A program made the position numbers and the translations under genes. From positions 1 through 64,000 of the IMG/VR virus record IMGVR_UViG_3300025030_000054: a stretch of DNA of 64,000 nucleotides. One strand, written 5' to 3'. The notes beneath the pieces were generated by a model that did not search any database, was not told where the DNA came from, and saw only the letters and a program-made list of their open reading frames with translations. Positions 1 through 7,749 of the stretch are shown piece after piece. This stretch comes from a virus. Within the stretch, counting starts at the first letter, position 1, and each line of letters opens with the position of its first letter.

Positions 1-44
1 TCTGTCTCAACCTGTCTGTTAAGTAACTTATCTATTAGTCTCAT
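1..44 (-). CDS. Start of gene downstream of TerL (partial, runs off left edge)
   Basis: ATG at 44 reading left, beginning MRLIDKLLNRQ, with a GGGAG ribosome binding site that lies inside the last codons of the terminase gene. Only 14 codons are visible. By position it would be the portal protein in most tailed phages, but nothing in the visible residues proves that. Confidence 0.6.
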   Translation of the reverse strand, partial: MRLIDKLLNRQVET

Positions 45-46
45 AA

Positions 47-1624
47 TTACTCCCAATAATCATCATCTATATCCGAGAAAGTAGAAGTTCTAAACATTCC
101 CTGTTTTGCCATTTGAAAGTCTAAGTTAGTTTCAGACTCTAGTTCATCATTAGCCAAGCTACCATCTTTGAGGTATTCTGTATGATCTAAAACAGCAACA
201 TCAATGGCGCCATCTTTAAGGTAACTAAACAAACCATACCTCAAAGCGTCTATCAAATCCCAGTCTGTTTTCTTTTCATCATCGGGCTTGAACGGCTTAA
301 CGCCTCCGCTGGAAGTTTCCCTAGCCATAGATGCCCCGTCTTCTTTCCAGCTAATAAAACAAAGCTGCCTGATAAGTTCTACACAACTATCATGCACCAA
401 CAGCCTTGGGCCTTTAGTCACCTTGCTCCGCTGGTAAAATAAAGTGTTGACGCAGTTAATAGACTCTCTAAGGTTCTTTGAGGCAAGATTGAAATACAAA
501 TCGTACTCAGTTAAGTCAGCATTTGTTTGGGCACCTGCTGGATCGGCGTACCTAACATAAGGATCTATGTTGTGTTTCGCCTCGTATCCGTTTATGTTAG
601 CTGCGTGAATCGGCGTTACCAATTGGTTCTTCTGGTATTCTCCAAATACTAAATAAGTATCTAAGGATTCCATATGTAGGCAATATATACCAGCGAAGTA
701 GTGATTGTACCCAGTGTCAATTGAATGAAATACTGGAAAGGCTCTTGTAGAAATCCACTCCCAAAACCTTGGAAAATCTTTGTCACCAAAAACATTCTCG
801 TCTCTGTCAAATTCCTTAAATACTTTTCCGGCAGAAGAAACAAATTTACCTTCGTATTCTTGCTCCCAAACATCAGGAGGAACACGAAGTTTCAGTTTTT
901 CCAAATAAGATTTAGATATTGTAGGGTTAGAAGAGGTAGGAAAAGACGTTGACCAATAATCAGCATACTTAGGATCAGTGCTTTGCCCTCTCTCGTAATA
1001 GTCTTGTAGCCAGCCCTCTTTAGGAGAACTGATAAGTATCGTCCTAGAATACGGAGCGAAGTCCAGAAGCTGAGGCTCAAGGAACATCTCGAACAGATCA
1101 CGCTGAAACAGTTTGGCTTCGTCTACGATCAGCAACGAAACAGAGTTACCGAGACGAGACTCTACGTTATCGTTTGAAGCAACACAGAGTTTGGCTCCAT
1201 GTGCTAATTCAAGTTCCAGCTCTTTCTTTCTATCCGCTACAATTTCTATACCAAGTCCTTTTATAATATCTCGGACTTGGTTGAAAATAACTTTACAGTT
1301 TTCTAGTCGATAAGAGCAAATAAGAACCTGAGCGTTTGGATAGAGCATCTCTTCGGCTGCTAGGTTAGAAACTATGAAGGACTTTCCCCAACGTCTCCCA
1401 CAAGCTGCTACAAAGGTCTTATATTTGTAATCGAAGGCTAGCCCTAAAGCAGCAGTCTCAGCAGTAGGTGGAACCTTCTCCATGTACGCGTCAATTAATG
1501 TTCTCTGACCGTCATGCGGTATGTTTCCTACATGCTCCAAAAAAGCGTAGGAGTCTAGATTACCTTTTACCTTCAAGTAGTCTATAACTTTTGCACTGCG
1601 TAAAGCAGGTTGTTTGTGTGCCAT
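47..1624 (-). CDS. terL: Terminase large subunit (packaging ATPase-nuclease)
   Basis: DNA-packaging motor that pumps the genome into the prohead and cuts the concatemer. The 525-aa protein has the full two-domain layout. The ATPase half carries Walker A CGRRWGKS (residues 75-82), Walker B LLIVDEA (164-170) and coupling motif ISSPKEG (about 199-204). The RNase H-like nuclease half has the first acidic residue in SIDTGYN (about 301), YADPAG (about 359) and the C-terminal DWDLIDALRYG. The length is typical. It is the fifth gene of a minus-strand operon, four bases after a small membrane protein, and its end overlaps the ribosome binding site of the next gene. Confidence 0.96.
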   Translation of the reverse strand: MAHKQPALRSAKVIDYLKVKGNLDSYAFLEHVGNIPHDGQRTLIDAYMEKVPPTAETAALGLAFDYKYKTFVAACGRRWGKSFIVSNLAAEEMLYPNAQVLICSYRLENCKVIFNQVRDIIKGLGIEIVADRKKELELELAHGAKLCVASNDNVESRLGNSVSLLIVDEAKLFQRDLFEMFLEPQLLDFAPYSRTILISSPKEGWLQDYYERGQSTDPKYADYWSTSFPTSSNPTISKSYLEKLKLRVPPDVWEQEYEGKFVSSAGKVFKEFDRDENVFGDKDFPRFWEWISTRAFPVFHSIDTGYNHYFAGIYCLHMESLDTYLVFGEYQKNQLVTPIHAANINGYEAKHNIDPYVRYADPAGAQTNADLTEYDLYFNLASKNLRESINCVNTLFYQRSKVTKGPRLLVHDSCVELIRQLCFISWKEDGASMARETSSGGVKPFKPDDEKKTDWDLIDALRYGLFSYLKDGAIDVAVLDHTEYLKDGSLANDELESETNLDFQMAKQGMFRTSTFSDIDDDYWE

Positions 1625-1627
1625 AAA

Positions 1628-1897
1628 TTAATTAACGAATTTTTTTATAAATTCGGCTCCTATACTTATTGCCAAACCAGTAACCGTAGTGCCTAAAAAA
1701 ATAATTAGACCGTTTATTTTAGCATCAATTTTGTCTATTCTTTTCTCTAAGCTTTCAATAGCAATAGCGATGTGCCCATTAGAAGGATTTGTGATGTGCT
1801 CAATAGCTTCCTTGGCTTCAGAAATATCTGACTCTAGTGCTTTATGTTTTATGTCGCATAATTCCTGAATGAAGCTAGCGGGCCTTGATCCTTCCAT
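1628..1897 (-). CDS. Small coiled-coil protein with C-terminal membrane segment (XhlA-like)
   Basis: 89 aa. Residues about 15-60 are charged and heptad-like (ESDISEAKEAIEH, SLEKRIDKIDAKI), followed by one hydrophobic helix (about 63-82) and a short basic tail. This layout resembles XhlA-type haemolysin/holin-accessory proteins, which work with a holin in lysis. The start overlaps the preceding four-TM gene by 23 bases, so the two are probably co-translated partners. The lysis role is inferred from architecture only; a tape-measure or signalling role is possible. Confidence 0.75.
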   Translation of the reverse strand: MEGSRPASFIQELCDIKHKALESDISEAKEAIEHITNPSNGHIAIAIESLEKRIDKIDAKINGLIIFLGTTVTGLAISIGAEFIKKFVN

Positions 1898-2303
1898 ACA
1901 GTATGCCTCCGAGAAATACCACAGCAGTTGCGGCTAGAATACCCCCTGTATGAACTGGAGGCTTGGTTGTAATAAAGTCGTAACTAAGCAAGGCAAGGGA
2001 GGCGATAGCTGAAAGATAACCTGTAACTAAAACAGACAGACTACCTTTAATGTACCTTTCAAACACCAGGCTACAAGCTCCAAAAAGGCCCAATAAACCC
2101 CACCAAAAGTGAGATGAATACCAGACTGCCTCTAAATTAGGAATGTCCTTTACAGCGCCATTTGTAGAGATACTTACTAAACTTAAAACAGCAAACTGTA
2201 TAAGAACAGTGGAGATGAATAGTTTAAACAAGGCTGTAGGACTGCTTGCATGGAACCCGAAAGCTTCCGCTACAATGTCCTTGATTGCGGTTAGGTATTT
2301 CAT
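1875..2303 (-). CDS. Four-TM membrane protein, possible holin
   Basis: 142 aa with four hydrophobic segments (roughly residues 26-46, 66-84, 90-112 and 118-136) and short basic loops. It overlaps the stop of the small terminase gene by 4 bases (ATGA) and overlaps the following XhlA-like gene. A multi-span protein beside a coiled-coil plus TM protein is a common holin arrangement, but lysis genes lying between terminase subunits are unusual, so the function stays provisional. Confidence 0.8.
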   Translation of the reverse strand: MKYLTAIKDIVAEAFGFHASSPTALFKLFISTVLIQFAVLSLVSISTNGAVKDIPNLEAVWYSSHFWWGLLGLFGACSLVFERYIKGSLSVLVTGYLSAIASLALLSYDFITTKPPVHTGGILAATAVVFLGGILYGRIKAR

Positions 2304-2776
2304 TCTTTAGTGCCCCCATCCACGTTAAATGTAATACTAGGTTTTGCAGATTTACTGATAAGTGCTTCGATAGTCTTCATGTAGTGGGATTGCTCTTTCT
2401 CACCAGAAGTGTCAGACGCTTTCCGCATACTTTCCATAATATCTAAAGTGTCTCTAGAGGACAGCATACTGAAATCGCCTAGCTCTTCAATCTTCTCGAC
2501 TCTTGCCTCAAGCATTTGATAGCAGAGCTGAAGGTGGTAGGCTCTCATATCTTTAGCAAGATCTAGAACAAAATCATTCATGTACTTTTTGAAGTCTGGA
2601 TGCTTCTTCCACCTTTTGATTGCTGACAAAGGAACGCCAGTAATCTCACTTACACGTTGAGGAGTTTTTGTTACTAAAAGTTCCGCTACCTGTCGTTGTT
2701 CAAATGACATTTCAAGAGGCTTTGCTGCCTCTAAGGTAGTTGGTAATTTATATTCAGTAGTATTTTCTTGGTCCAC
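2300..2776 (-). CDS. terS: Terminase small subunit
   Basis: 158 aa. The N-terminal third contains a helix-turn-helix (about residues 25-58: QRQVAELLV, PQRVSEITGVP, SAIKRWKKHPDF) of the kind that binds the packaging site. An alpha-helical oligomerisation region follows, with a short C-terminal tail for TerL contact. The HTH followed by FKKYMNDFVLDLAKDM is characteristic of the TerS family in siphophages. It is co-operonic with TerL, separated from it by two membrane-protein genes, and follows the sigma-like gene by two bases. Confidence 0.85.
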   Translation of the reverse strand: MDQENTTEYKLPTTLEAAKPLEMSFEQRQVAELLVTKTPQRVSEITGVPLSAIKRWKKHPDFKKYMNDFVLDLAKDMRAYHLQLCYQMLEARVEKIEELGDFSMLSSRDTLDIMESMRKASDTSGEKEQSHYMKTIEALISKSAKPSITFNVDGGTKE

Positions 2777-2778
2777 GT

Positions 2779-3168
2779 TTACTCTCCGTCGAGGTAGAAT
2801 TCTTTAAATTTCGCTTTAAGATTCCTAAGCCTCTTGCTGACTGTTGCTTGGCAGAGTCCTACAATATCTTTGATTTCTCTCTGCTTCATTCCTAAAAGCA
2901 TCAAATTAAATATCTCTAGGTCAGATTCGCTAAGTCCTTCTTTAAACTTCTCTAGGTCCATCTGCAACTCAAGATCATCGTAAGGTGATACAAGACCGAG
3001 TTCTCCGATTGCTTCCATATAGTTCATGTGTGCCTCTGGGTTTGCTTTGGAAAATTTCTCTTTTCTAAGTGCTGAATAAAGATCTGGACTATACCGCCAG
3101 ATATCTGAATTGTCTTTGCTAACTTCTTCGGGACTGATTCTTTTAGGGGACGTTGATACTCTGTGCAT
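2779..3168 (-). CDS. Sigma-70 region-4-like HTH protein, first gene of terminase operon
   Basis: 129 aa. The C-terminal 50 residues (LSESDLEIFNLML then MKQREIKDIVGL then CQATVSKRLRNLK) form a helix-turn-helix like sigma-70 region 4 or LuxR C-terminal domains, which read -35 elements. The start is ATG at 3168 with AGGAG 7 bases upstream. As first gene of the late operon it could be a late-gene activator or a packaging-linked DNA-binding protein. There is no region 2, so it is not a complete sigma factor. Confidence 0.8.
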   Translation of the reverse strand: MHRVSTSPKRISPEEVSKDNSDIWRYSPDLYSALRKEKFSKANPEAHMNYMEAIGELGLVSPYDDLELQMDLEKFKEGLSESDLEIFNLMLLGMKQREIKDIVGLCQATVSKRLRNLKAKFKEFYLDGE

Positions 3169-3182
3169 ATTCTTTCTCCTAT

Positions 3183-3194
3183 CTTAATATATAC
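3183..3194 (-). promoter_or_regulatory. GTATATATTAAG box upstream of terminase operon
   Basis: Read on the minus strand this is GTATATATTAAG, one base from GTATATAATAAG, which stands upstream of three homing-endonuclease genes elsewhere in the window. It lies 15 bases before the start of the sigma-like gene. It may be a phage-specific -10 type promoter or an untranslated-region motif. Confidence 0.4.
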
Positions 3195-3237
3195 CATATT
3201 ACTTAAAAATTTATTACGTAGAACCATCAATAAATAC

Positions 3238-3266
3238 ATTATAACAGATACCACGGGTTTTGTCAA
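3238..3266 (-). promoter_or_regulatory. Consensus sigma-70 promoter for terminase operon
   Basis: Minus strand TTGACA (3266-3261), 17-base spacer, TATAAT (3243-3238): a perfect consensus. It points at the sigma-like/TerS/TerL operon, leaving a leader of about 60 bases. Confidence 0.85.
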
Positions 3267-3389
3267 GTCTTTTCTTGGGTTTAGGCAAAATAATTATTGT
3301 GGTTATTATTGGGTATGGTTGTGGGTAAGGGATTGGTAAGGCTGTACTTCAAGGCTATAATCTACCTCTAAGACCTTCGGCCCGACCCT

Positions 3390-3418
3390 AGTATAGCACG
3401 ATATCGTTCTTTTGTCAA
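3390..3418 (-). promoter_or_regulatory. Second leftward sigma-70 promoter
   Basis: Minus strand TTGACA (3418-3413), 17-base spacer, TATACT (3395-3390). The transcript starts with GGGTCGGGCCGAAGGTC and runs through a C-rich stretch before the second leftward promoter. It belongs to a set of four promoters with similar downstream sequence (see 3451, 18920, 51351). Confidence 0.75.
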
Positions 3419-3450
3419 GTCTTTTATTTTTAATCTTGTAAATAAAAGAC

Positions 3451-3479
3451 TTGACAAAACCAAGATCTTGTGTTATAAT
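3451..3479 (+). promoter_or_regulatory. Consensus sigma-70 promoter, rightward
   Basis: TTGACA (3451-3456), 17-base spacer, TATAAT (3474-3479). The first transcribed bases, AAGTCGAGCGTCAAGCGAAG, are repeated after the antisense promoter at 18920. Confidence 0.88.
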
Positions 3480-3683
3480 AAGTCGAGCGTCAAGCGAAGA
3501 CTACCTATAGACTCTAAGGTTTGCTTTAAAGATTATCCTAATCCCTACCGTACCTTCTATAAACCCACCCAATAAAATTAACTAATTATTATTTGTAGTA
3601 ATAAATATTCCTATGGGCGAGTATATAGTTTAGTATAACGCACTTTGTGTGCTTTAACTCCGCAACATAAAGGAACCTTATCA
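3480..3683 (+). other. About 200-base leader between promoter and GIY-YIG gene
   Basis: No convincing gene. It begins with the shared leader (AGTC...GACT pairing ends, then CTACCTATAG and AAGGTTTGC), continues C-rich and G-poor (CCTAATCCCTACCGTACC), then becomes very AT-rich. A GTATATAGTTTAG stretch near 3620 weakly resembles the box seen before other homing endonucleases. Confidence 0.5.
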
Positions 3684-4682
3684 ATGAAAAATAATAACTG
3701 TTACCTGTACGTGTACACCGATCCACTAAAGCCCGGAAAATTTACCTACACAGATATAGGCATATCGTTTTTGTACGAACCTTTTTATGTAGGTAAAGGA
3801 TCTAGGCAACGTATGTTACAGCACATCCCAGAAGCCAAAAGAATAAATAAAACTTATAAACATAAGACTATAATAAATATAATAGATTCTGGATTAGACC
3901 CCAAAGACTACATTGTAAAAATTAAAAACAATCTTTCTGATGATGAAGCCTACCTCTTAGAAGAGCAGGTTGTAGACAGTATCGGACGTAAGCGAATAAA
4001 TAAAGGCCCACTCCTAAATATCAGGCCGGGAGGGGGTTGGATGACTTATAACGGCAACTCTAAACTATCCTACAAAGACAAACTAGATATAAAAGAATTA
4101 TATCGTTCTGGGATGTCGCCGATGGAAATCAAAGATATTTATAGTGTTTGTTATATTACTGTCTTAGTTGCTCTAAGAGAAGTTAATGCTGAAATTGTAC
4201 AAATATATGACAAAGTTAGAGTCTTCGATAAAGAATCAAGTAGACAAGTGGCTGATTTATACGCTTACGGATTTTCATCTCCTGAAATAGCCGAAATTTA
4301 TAACACATGTGAGGAGGTCGTCCTAAAAGCAGTTAAAGCTAATAATGTCGAGATTAGAGCTGGCAGATCTTTTACGAAACTTAGAACACTCAAAGATGAG
4401 ATAATATCTAAATATAATTCAGGAGCCTCTTTCGAAGAATTAGAAGAATTTTTTAGTACCGCATCTATCTTTATCGGAAAAATTTTGAGAGAGAACGGAG
4501 TACAAGTTAACCCGCCCAACTTTACAAAGACTTTGGAAACTAAGGTCATAAAACTATACCAATCAGGAAAAACCATGAAGCAAACTGGACTTGAAGTGGG
4601 TTTATCTATATGCCACGTAGAAAATATTTTAAAGATAAATAATATCAAAACTAGAGGCAGGAGCGCAGCAGTAAAAAAGTAG
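3684..4682 (+). CDS. GIY-YIG homing endonuclease with C-terminal HTH repeats
   Basis: 332 aa. The N-terminal GIY-YIG nuclease (residues 1-95) shows LYVYTDP and FYVGKGS in place of the two name motifs. Downstream residues match the paralogue at 51519-52841 (EAYLLE, SIGRK, then a glycine-rich PGGGW). The rest is about four DNA-binding helix-turn-helix repeats (for example LYRSGMSPMEIKDIY and LYAYGFSSPEIAEIY). The start at 3684 is chosen because it has AAAGGAAC upstream and matches the paralogue; an in-frame GTG at 3645 lacks a binding site. It is a selfish element that cuts homing-free alleles and sits at the junction between the packaging operon and the early genes. Confidence 0.88.
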   Translation: MKNNNCYLYVYTDPLKPGKFTYTDIGISFLYEPFYVGKGSRQRMLQHIPEAKRINKTYKHKTIINIIDSGLDPKDYIVKIKNNLSDDEAYLLEEQVVDSIGRKRINKGPLLNIRPGGGWMTYNGNSKLSYKDKLDIKELYRSGMSPMEIKDIYSVCYITVLVALREVNAEIVQIYDKVRVFDKESSRQVADLYAYGFSSPEIAEIYNTCEEVVLKAVKANNVEIRAGRSFTKLRTLKDEIISKYNSGASFEELEEFFSTASIFIGKILRENGVQVNPPNFTKTLETKVIKLYQSGKTMKQTGLEVGLSICHVENILKINNIKTRGRSAAVKK

Positions 4683-4726
4683 CTCACCCACTCCTAAATT
4701 TATTTTCGCAATACTCAAAATAAAGC

Positions 4727-4755
4727 TTGACTTTTACCCACTCTTGTGTTATAAT
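4727..4755 (+). promoter_or_regulatory. Sigma-70 promoter
   Basis: TTGACT (4727-4732), 17-base spacer, TATAAT (4750-4755), about 30 bases ahead of the gene at 4786. It follows the stop of the homing endonuclease and so restores early transcription to the resident genes. Confidence 0.85.
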
Positions 4756-4785
4756 GGTTGTATTGAATCACTAAAGGAGAAACAA

Positions 4786-5043
4786 ATGACAAACGCACCT
4801 ATCAATACAACTTCTATATTCCCTTCCGAATTTACTGACAGAGATAAGACTCTAATCTCTGAAACCGTAGAGCGACGTACCAAACTGCTTGAACTATTAC
4901 AGGCAAGTAATCTGGAAAGAATCGCTAAGTTGTCTAAAGCAATCAAAGAGAAGGAACGTGTAGAATCCTCTAAGAAGAATTCAGCTAGGTCCAAAAACAA
5001 AGCTGCTAAGAAAGCTAGAAAAATTAATAGGAGAAATAAATAA
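4786..5043 (+). CDS. Small basic coiled-coil protein, unknown
   Basis: 85 aa. The middle is helical and charged (ETVERRTKLLELLQ, KLSKAIKEKERVE) and the tail is strongly basic (KKARKINRRNK), suggesting nucleic-acid binding or a small scaffold. The start is ATG at 4786 after AAAGGAG. It is the first gene from the promoter at 4727, and its stop overlaps the next start (TAATG). The family is not recognised. Confidence 0.75.
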   Translation: MTNAPINTTSIFPSEFTDRDKTLISETVERRTKLLELLQASNLERIAKLSKAIKEKERVESSKKNSARSKNKAAKKARKINRRNK

Positions 5044-5264
5044 TGTGCCCACTGTTTGATTATAAATGTGAATCTTGTGACGAAATCATAGAAGATGTTT
5101 TCAAGCGTAGTACTAGCGACCCAGTTATTGAGTGCCCTGCCTGTGGCGCTGAAGTTACATTTAGGCACGCTCTTGTAGGTAGCTCGACGTTTAAACTGAA
5201 GGGCGCTGGCTGGTATAAGGACGGTTATAATAAAGATAACAACAATATTAATGTTAAGTATTGA
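5043..5264 (+). CDS. FmdB-type zinc ribbon protein
   Basis: 73 aa. A CxxC pair (YKCESCDE, about residues 9-12) and a second pair (IECPACGAE, about 31-34) form a single zinc ribbon of the FmdB/Zn_ribbon_8 type. The family's C-terminal FKLKGAGWYKDGY is also present. FmdB proteins are found widely in bacteria and phages; the molecular role is unclear and probably nucleic-acid or protein binding. Confidence 0.85.
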   Translation: MCPLFDYKCESCDEIIEDVFKRSTSDPVIECPACGAEVTFRHALVGSSTFKLKGAGWYKDGYNKDNNNINVKY

Positions 5265-5290
5265 TTTTAGGAATTCGGATAGGTAGAATT

Positions 5291-5300
5291 GGTAATTACC
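5291..5300. promoter_or_regulatory. GGTAATTACC palindrome, copy 1
   Basis: Context AATTGGTAATTACCTATTTT in the gap before the PhoH gene. It is the first of 23 exact copies in the window and a candidate operator. Confidence 0.7.
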
Positions 5301-5371
5301 TATTTTACTGTTTGGAATTAATGTTTTAAATAATTGTTTAAATACTGTTTTAAATAATCCTCGGAGAGATT

Positions 5372-6742
5372 ATGCCAAAAACTTATGTGCTGGATACGAA
5401 CGTGCTTCTAGCTGACTCAGAAGCCTTTCAGAAATTTGAAGACAACGACCTTGTAATTCCTATCCCCGTCTTAGAGGAACTCGACAGATTCAAAAAAGAA
5501 ATGACAGAGATAGGAAGGAATGCTAGGCAGACTGCTAGAAATCTTGATGCACTCAGAGAACTTGGCGATTTGTCTGTGGGGGTTAAACTTCCTAGCGGTG
5601 GAACTATCAGAGTAGCAGTGGCATTATCTAGAGTACTCTGCAAATTACCTTTAGGGCTTGATGAAAATATACCTGACAATCAGATCTTAGCAGTGGCTGT
5701 AGACTGTCATGGAATTTTGGTATCTAGGGATGTTAACCTAAGAATCAAAGCATCGGCTGTTGGAGTACCTGCTGAAGATTATAAACATACCGCAGTAAAG
5801 GTTGATGAGTTCTATACAGGCACTGGGAGAGGTTGGGTGTCAGGTGAAACTCTTAGCAAAATCTACAGTGATAAGAAATTGAATTTGGAAGATGTGACTT
5901 TGGTTGATATGGAAGTTCCTTACCCAAATCAGTGCTTCACTGTTTATAGCATGGACAATGAGAAGCAAGCGGCTCTTACCAGATACGACGCAGTAATGAA
6001 AGAGTTTGTGCTTCTGCCAGCAGACCTTAAAACGCTTGGCTTGGTCCCTAAAAATGCTGAACAGAGTTATGCTTTGGATTTGATGCTTAATGAAAATATA
6101 AATCTTGTTTCAGTGATTGGTAGGGCGGGTAGTGGTAAGACTCTTTTAGCATTGGCCGCAGCACTGCATGGAGTACTTGAGACAAAAAGATTTACTAAGC
6201 TGCTAATTCTAAAACCTATAGTGAGTGTTGGAAACGCACATAAACTAGGGTACATTCCTGGATCAACGGAAATGAAGCTAGCACCTTGGATGGCCAGCTT
6301 CTTTGACAATATTTCGTTCATTATGGGCGAGCCTACTTTCGACGAAGCACCTCTGAAAAAATCTAAAAAGAAAGAATCATTTGAGGACAAAAGTGCTGCC
6401 AAATTAACTGCGGCAGAAGAGTTAATGGCGTTGGGGTTGCTTGAGTGCGGCAGCTTAGAAACACTACGTGGAAGGTCCTTGCCAAATCAAGCTATCATTA
6501 TCGATGAGAGTCAGCAGCTTACTAACCATGAATTGAAAACTATCATAACTAGGGCTGGAGAAGGTTCCTGCATTTTTATGCTGGGCGACATTTCTCAGGT
6601 AGATTTGCCGTACCTCAGTGAAGATAATAATGGCCTTGTCTACGTAGCTGACAGAATGAAGCACAGTGAGATTACTGCTCACATTACATTAGTTAAAACG
6701 GTTAGATCTAAACTTGCTGAACTTGCTGCGGAGTTACTGTGA
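5372..6742 (+). CDS. phoH: PIN-PhoH fusion ATPase/ribonuclease (YlaK-like)
   Basis: 456 aa. The N-terminal PIN nuclease domain has VLDTNVLLAD, later acidic residues in DNQILAV and the SRDVN segment (residues 1-130). The C-terminal PhoH P-loop ATPase has Walker A GRAGSGKT (250-257), Walker B IIIDESQQL (about 376) and a sensor near GDISQVD. The order and length match the PhoH2/YlaK family, which couples ATP-driven unwinding to RNA cleavage. PhoH proteins are common in phages, where they are linked to RNA turnover or phosphate stress. A palindrome lies in the leader, and CGGAGAG precedes the ATG. Confidence 0.93.
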   Translation: MPKTYVLDTNVLLADSEAFQKFEDNDLVIPIPVLEELDRFKKEMTEIGRNARQTARNLDALRELGDLSVGVKLPSGGTIRVAVALSRVLCKLPLGLDENIPDNQILAVAVDCHGILVSRDVNLRIKASAVGVPAEDYKHTAVKVDEFYTGTGRGWVSGETLSKIYSDKKLNLEDVTLVDMEVPYPNQCFTVYSMDNEKQAALTRYDAVMKEFVLLPADLKTLGLVPKNAEQSYALDLMLNENINLVSVIGRAGSGKTLLALAAALHGVLETKRFTKLLILKPIVSVGNAHKLGYIPGSTEMKLAPWMASFFDNISFIMGEPTFDEAPLKKSKKKESFEDKSAAKLTAAEELMALGLLECGSLETLRGRSLPNQAIIIDESQQLTNHELKTIITRAGEGSCIFMLGDISQVDLPYLSEDNNGLVYVADRMKHSEITAHITLVKTVRSKLAELAAELL

Positions 6743-6770
6743 TAATTAAAGTAAGGAGAGGAATCCTACA

Positions 6771-6989
6771 ATGCTACTAAAACTACAAAGGAAACTTAAC
6801 CTATACCCATTCTGTAAATTCAGCAAAACTAAAGGAGACAGACTCTGGTACATAACAGCCAAGCAAGGACATAGAGTTTACATTCCTTTCGGAGTTTCTA
6901 TAGCCAAATCTTTAGAAGGACCTTTCAAGATTGTTCTGTATAAATTTTACTTAGGACCTCTAGTTATTAATATAGGAAGAAAAATTTAA
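6771..6989 (+). CDS. Small basic protein, unknown
   Basis: 72 aa, rich in Lys and aromatic residues (LYPFCKFSKTKGDRLWYI, VYIPFGVSIAK). It looks like a compact beta domain and has no transmembrane segment. AAGGAGAGG stands upstream. It is the last gene before the small-RNA promoter. The family is not recognised. Confidence 0.7.
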   Translation: MLLKLQRKLNLYPFCKFSKTKGDRLWYITAKQGHRVYIPFGVSIAKSLEGPFKIVLYKFYLGPLVINIGRKI

Positions 6990-7019
6990 ATTATTTTCCC
7001 CCAACCCCCAAAATAAAGC

Positions 7020-7049
7020 TTGACAAAACCCACTTCCGTGTGCTATAAT
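7020..7049 (+). promoter_or_regulatory. Sigma-70 promoter of the 7.05-kb small RNA
   Basis: TTGACA (7020-7025), 18-base spacer, TATAAT (7044-7049). It directly precedes a non-coding stretch that ends in an intrinsic terminator. Confidence 0.85.
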
Positions 7050-7055
7050 GTACCT

Positions 7056-7229
7056 ATAGCTCAGAGAACTAAAAGATTGCCTGAAGGTGTTACTTAATAT
7101 GGAGAGTAACTGGTGACTAGCAAGGATTCCTCCTATCTAAAGTTAGTCCACTTAATGTGTAAAAGCCTAATCTGTTAGTTCGGTGAAGGGGGCTGCTTCT
7201 AACTCAATTAGCAGCTCCCTTTTATTTTA
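7056..7229 (+). ncRNA. Candidate small RNA or attenuated leader, about 175 nt
   Basis: This non-coding stretch is bracketed by a strong promoter and a rho-independent terminator. Internal pairing includes GTTAC/GTAAC around 7089-7111. It contains TTCCTCCTAT, an anti-Shine-Dalgarno-like stretch, in a region otherwise without a reading frame. It could act as a free small RNA or as an attenuator for the 7251 operon, whose start codon lies only 22 bases beyond the terminator. No match to a known RNA class was recognised. Confidence 0.6.
7188..7229 (+). terminator. Rho-independent terminator
   Basis: Stem of ten pairs, GGGGGCTGCT (7188-7197) with AGCAGCTCCC (7210-7219), one G-U pair, 12-base loop, then TTTTATTTTAT. 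Confidence 0.85.
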
Positions 7230-7250
7230 TCTAAAAGGAGAAAGATTAAA

Positions 7251-7739
7251 ATGTGGTGGAAAAAACTATTAGCAATTAAGGTATCACTTGTAGTAGCAGT
7301 ATTGGCAGTCCTCTTGGTAAACGCAACTGACAGGATACATGAGAGATCGCTTGAAGTAAAGTACCTAAAGCAACAGGTAGAGCTACACAAGAAATTTGAA
7401 ACAAGAATGATGGGCATGGAGTGTAAAGATTTAAGGTCTGTGAAAGTTACCGTAACATCATTCAACCCAGTCAAGAGGCAAACAGATAGTGAACCACTTA
7501 TCGGAGCATCTGGTGAATTAGTTACTCCGGGAATTGTGGCAATATCCAGAGACTTAACTAAGAAGTATGGTATCAAGTTAGGCGATAAGGTAGTTATTGA
7601 GGGATATGGAGTGTTCACTGTAAAAGATTTTACAAATTCTAGGTTCAGGAAACGTGTTGATGTGCTCTCACTCATCCCTGACTTTTCTAAGGAATTTGGC
7701 ATCAAGAGGGGTATTAACCTCTATTTTAATAAAAACTAG
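7251..7739 (+). CDS. Membrane-anchored 3D-domain (RlpA/MltA-like barrel) protein
   Basis: 162 aa. One N-terminal membrane helix (about residues 8-25) is followed by a short coiled coil (30-52). The outside domain begins VTVTSFNP and ends with KYGIKLGDKVVIEGYG then KDF...KRVDVL, the pattern of 3D/double-psi barrel domains found in MltA-type lytic transglycosylases and resuscitation factors. The last Asp of the family signature is present (VDVL); the others are altered. A role in cell-wall cleavage or an envelope binding function is likely but not proven. AAAGGAG precedes the ATG. Confidence 0.75.
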   Translation: MWWKKLLAIKVSLVVAVLAVLLVNATDRIHERSLEVKYLKQQVELHKKFETRMMGMECKDLRSVKVTVTSFNPVKRQTDSEPLIGASGELVTPGIVAISRDLTKKYGIKLGDKVVIEGYGVFTVKDFTNSRFRKRVDVLSLIPDFSKEFGIKRGINLYFNKN

Positions 7740-7749
7740 GAGAATCCAA

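Noticed and set aside
3645-3683. Upstream GTG start of the GIY-YIG gene
   Set aside because: No binding site; the paralogue at 52841 aligns from the ATG at 3684.
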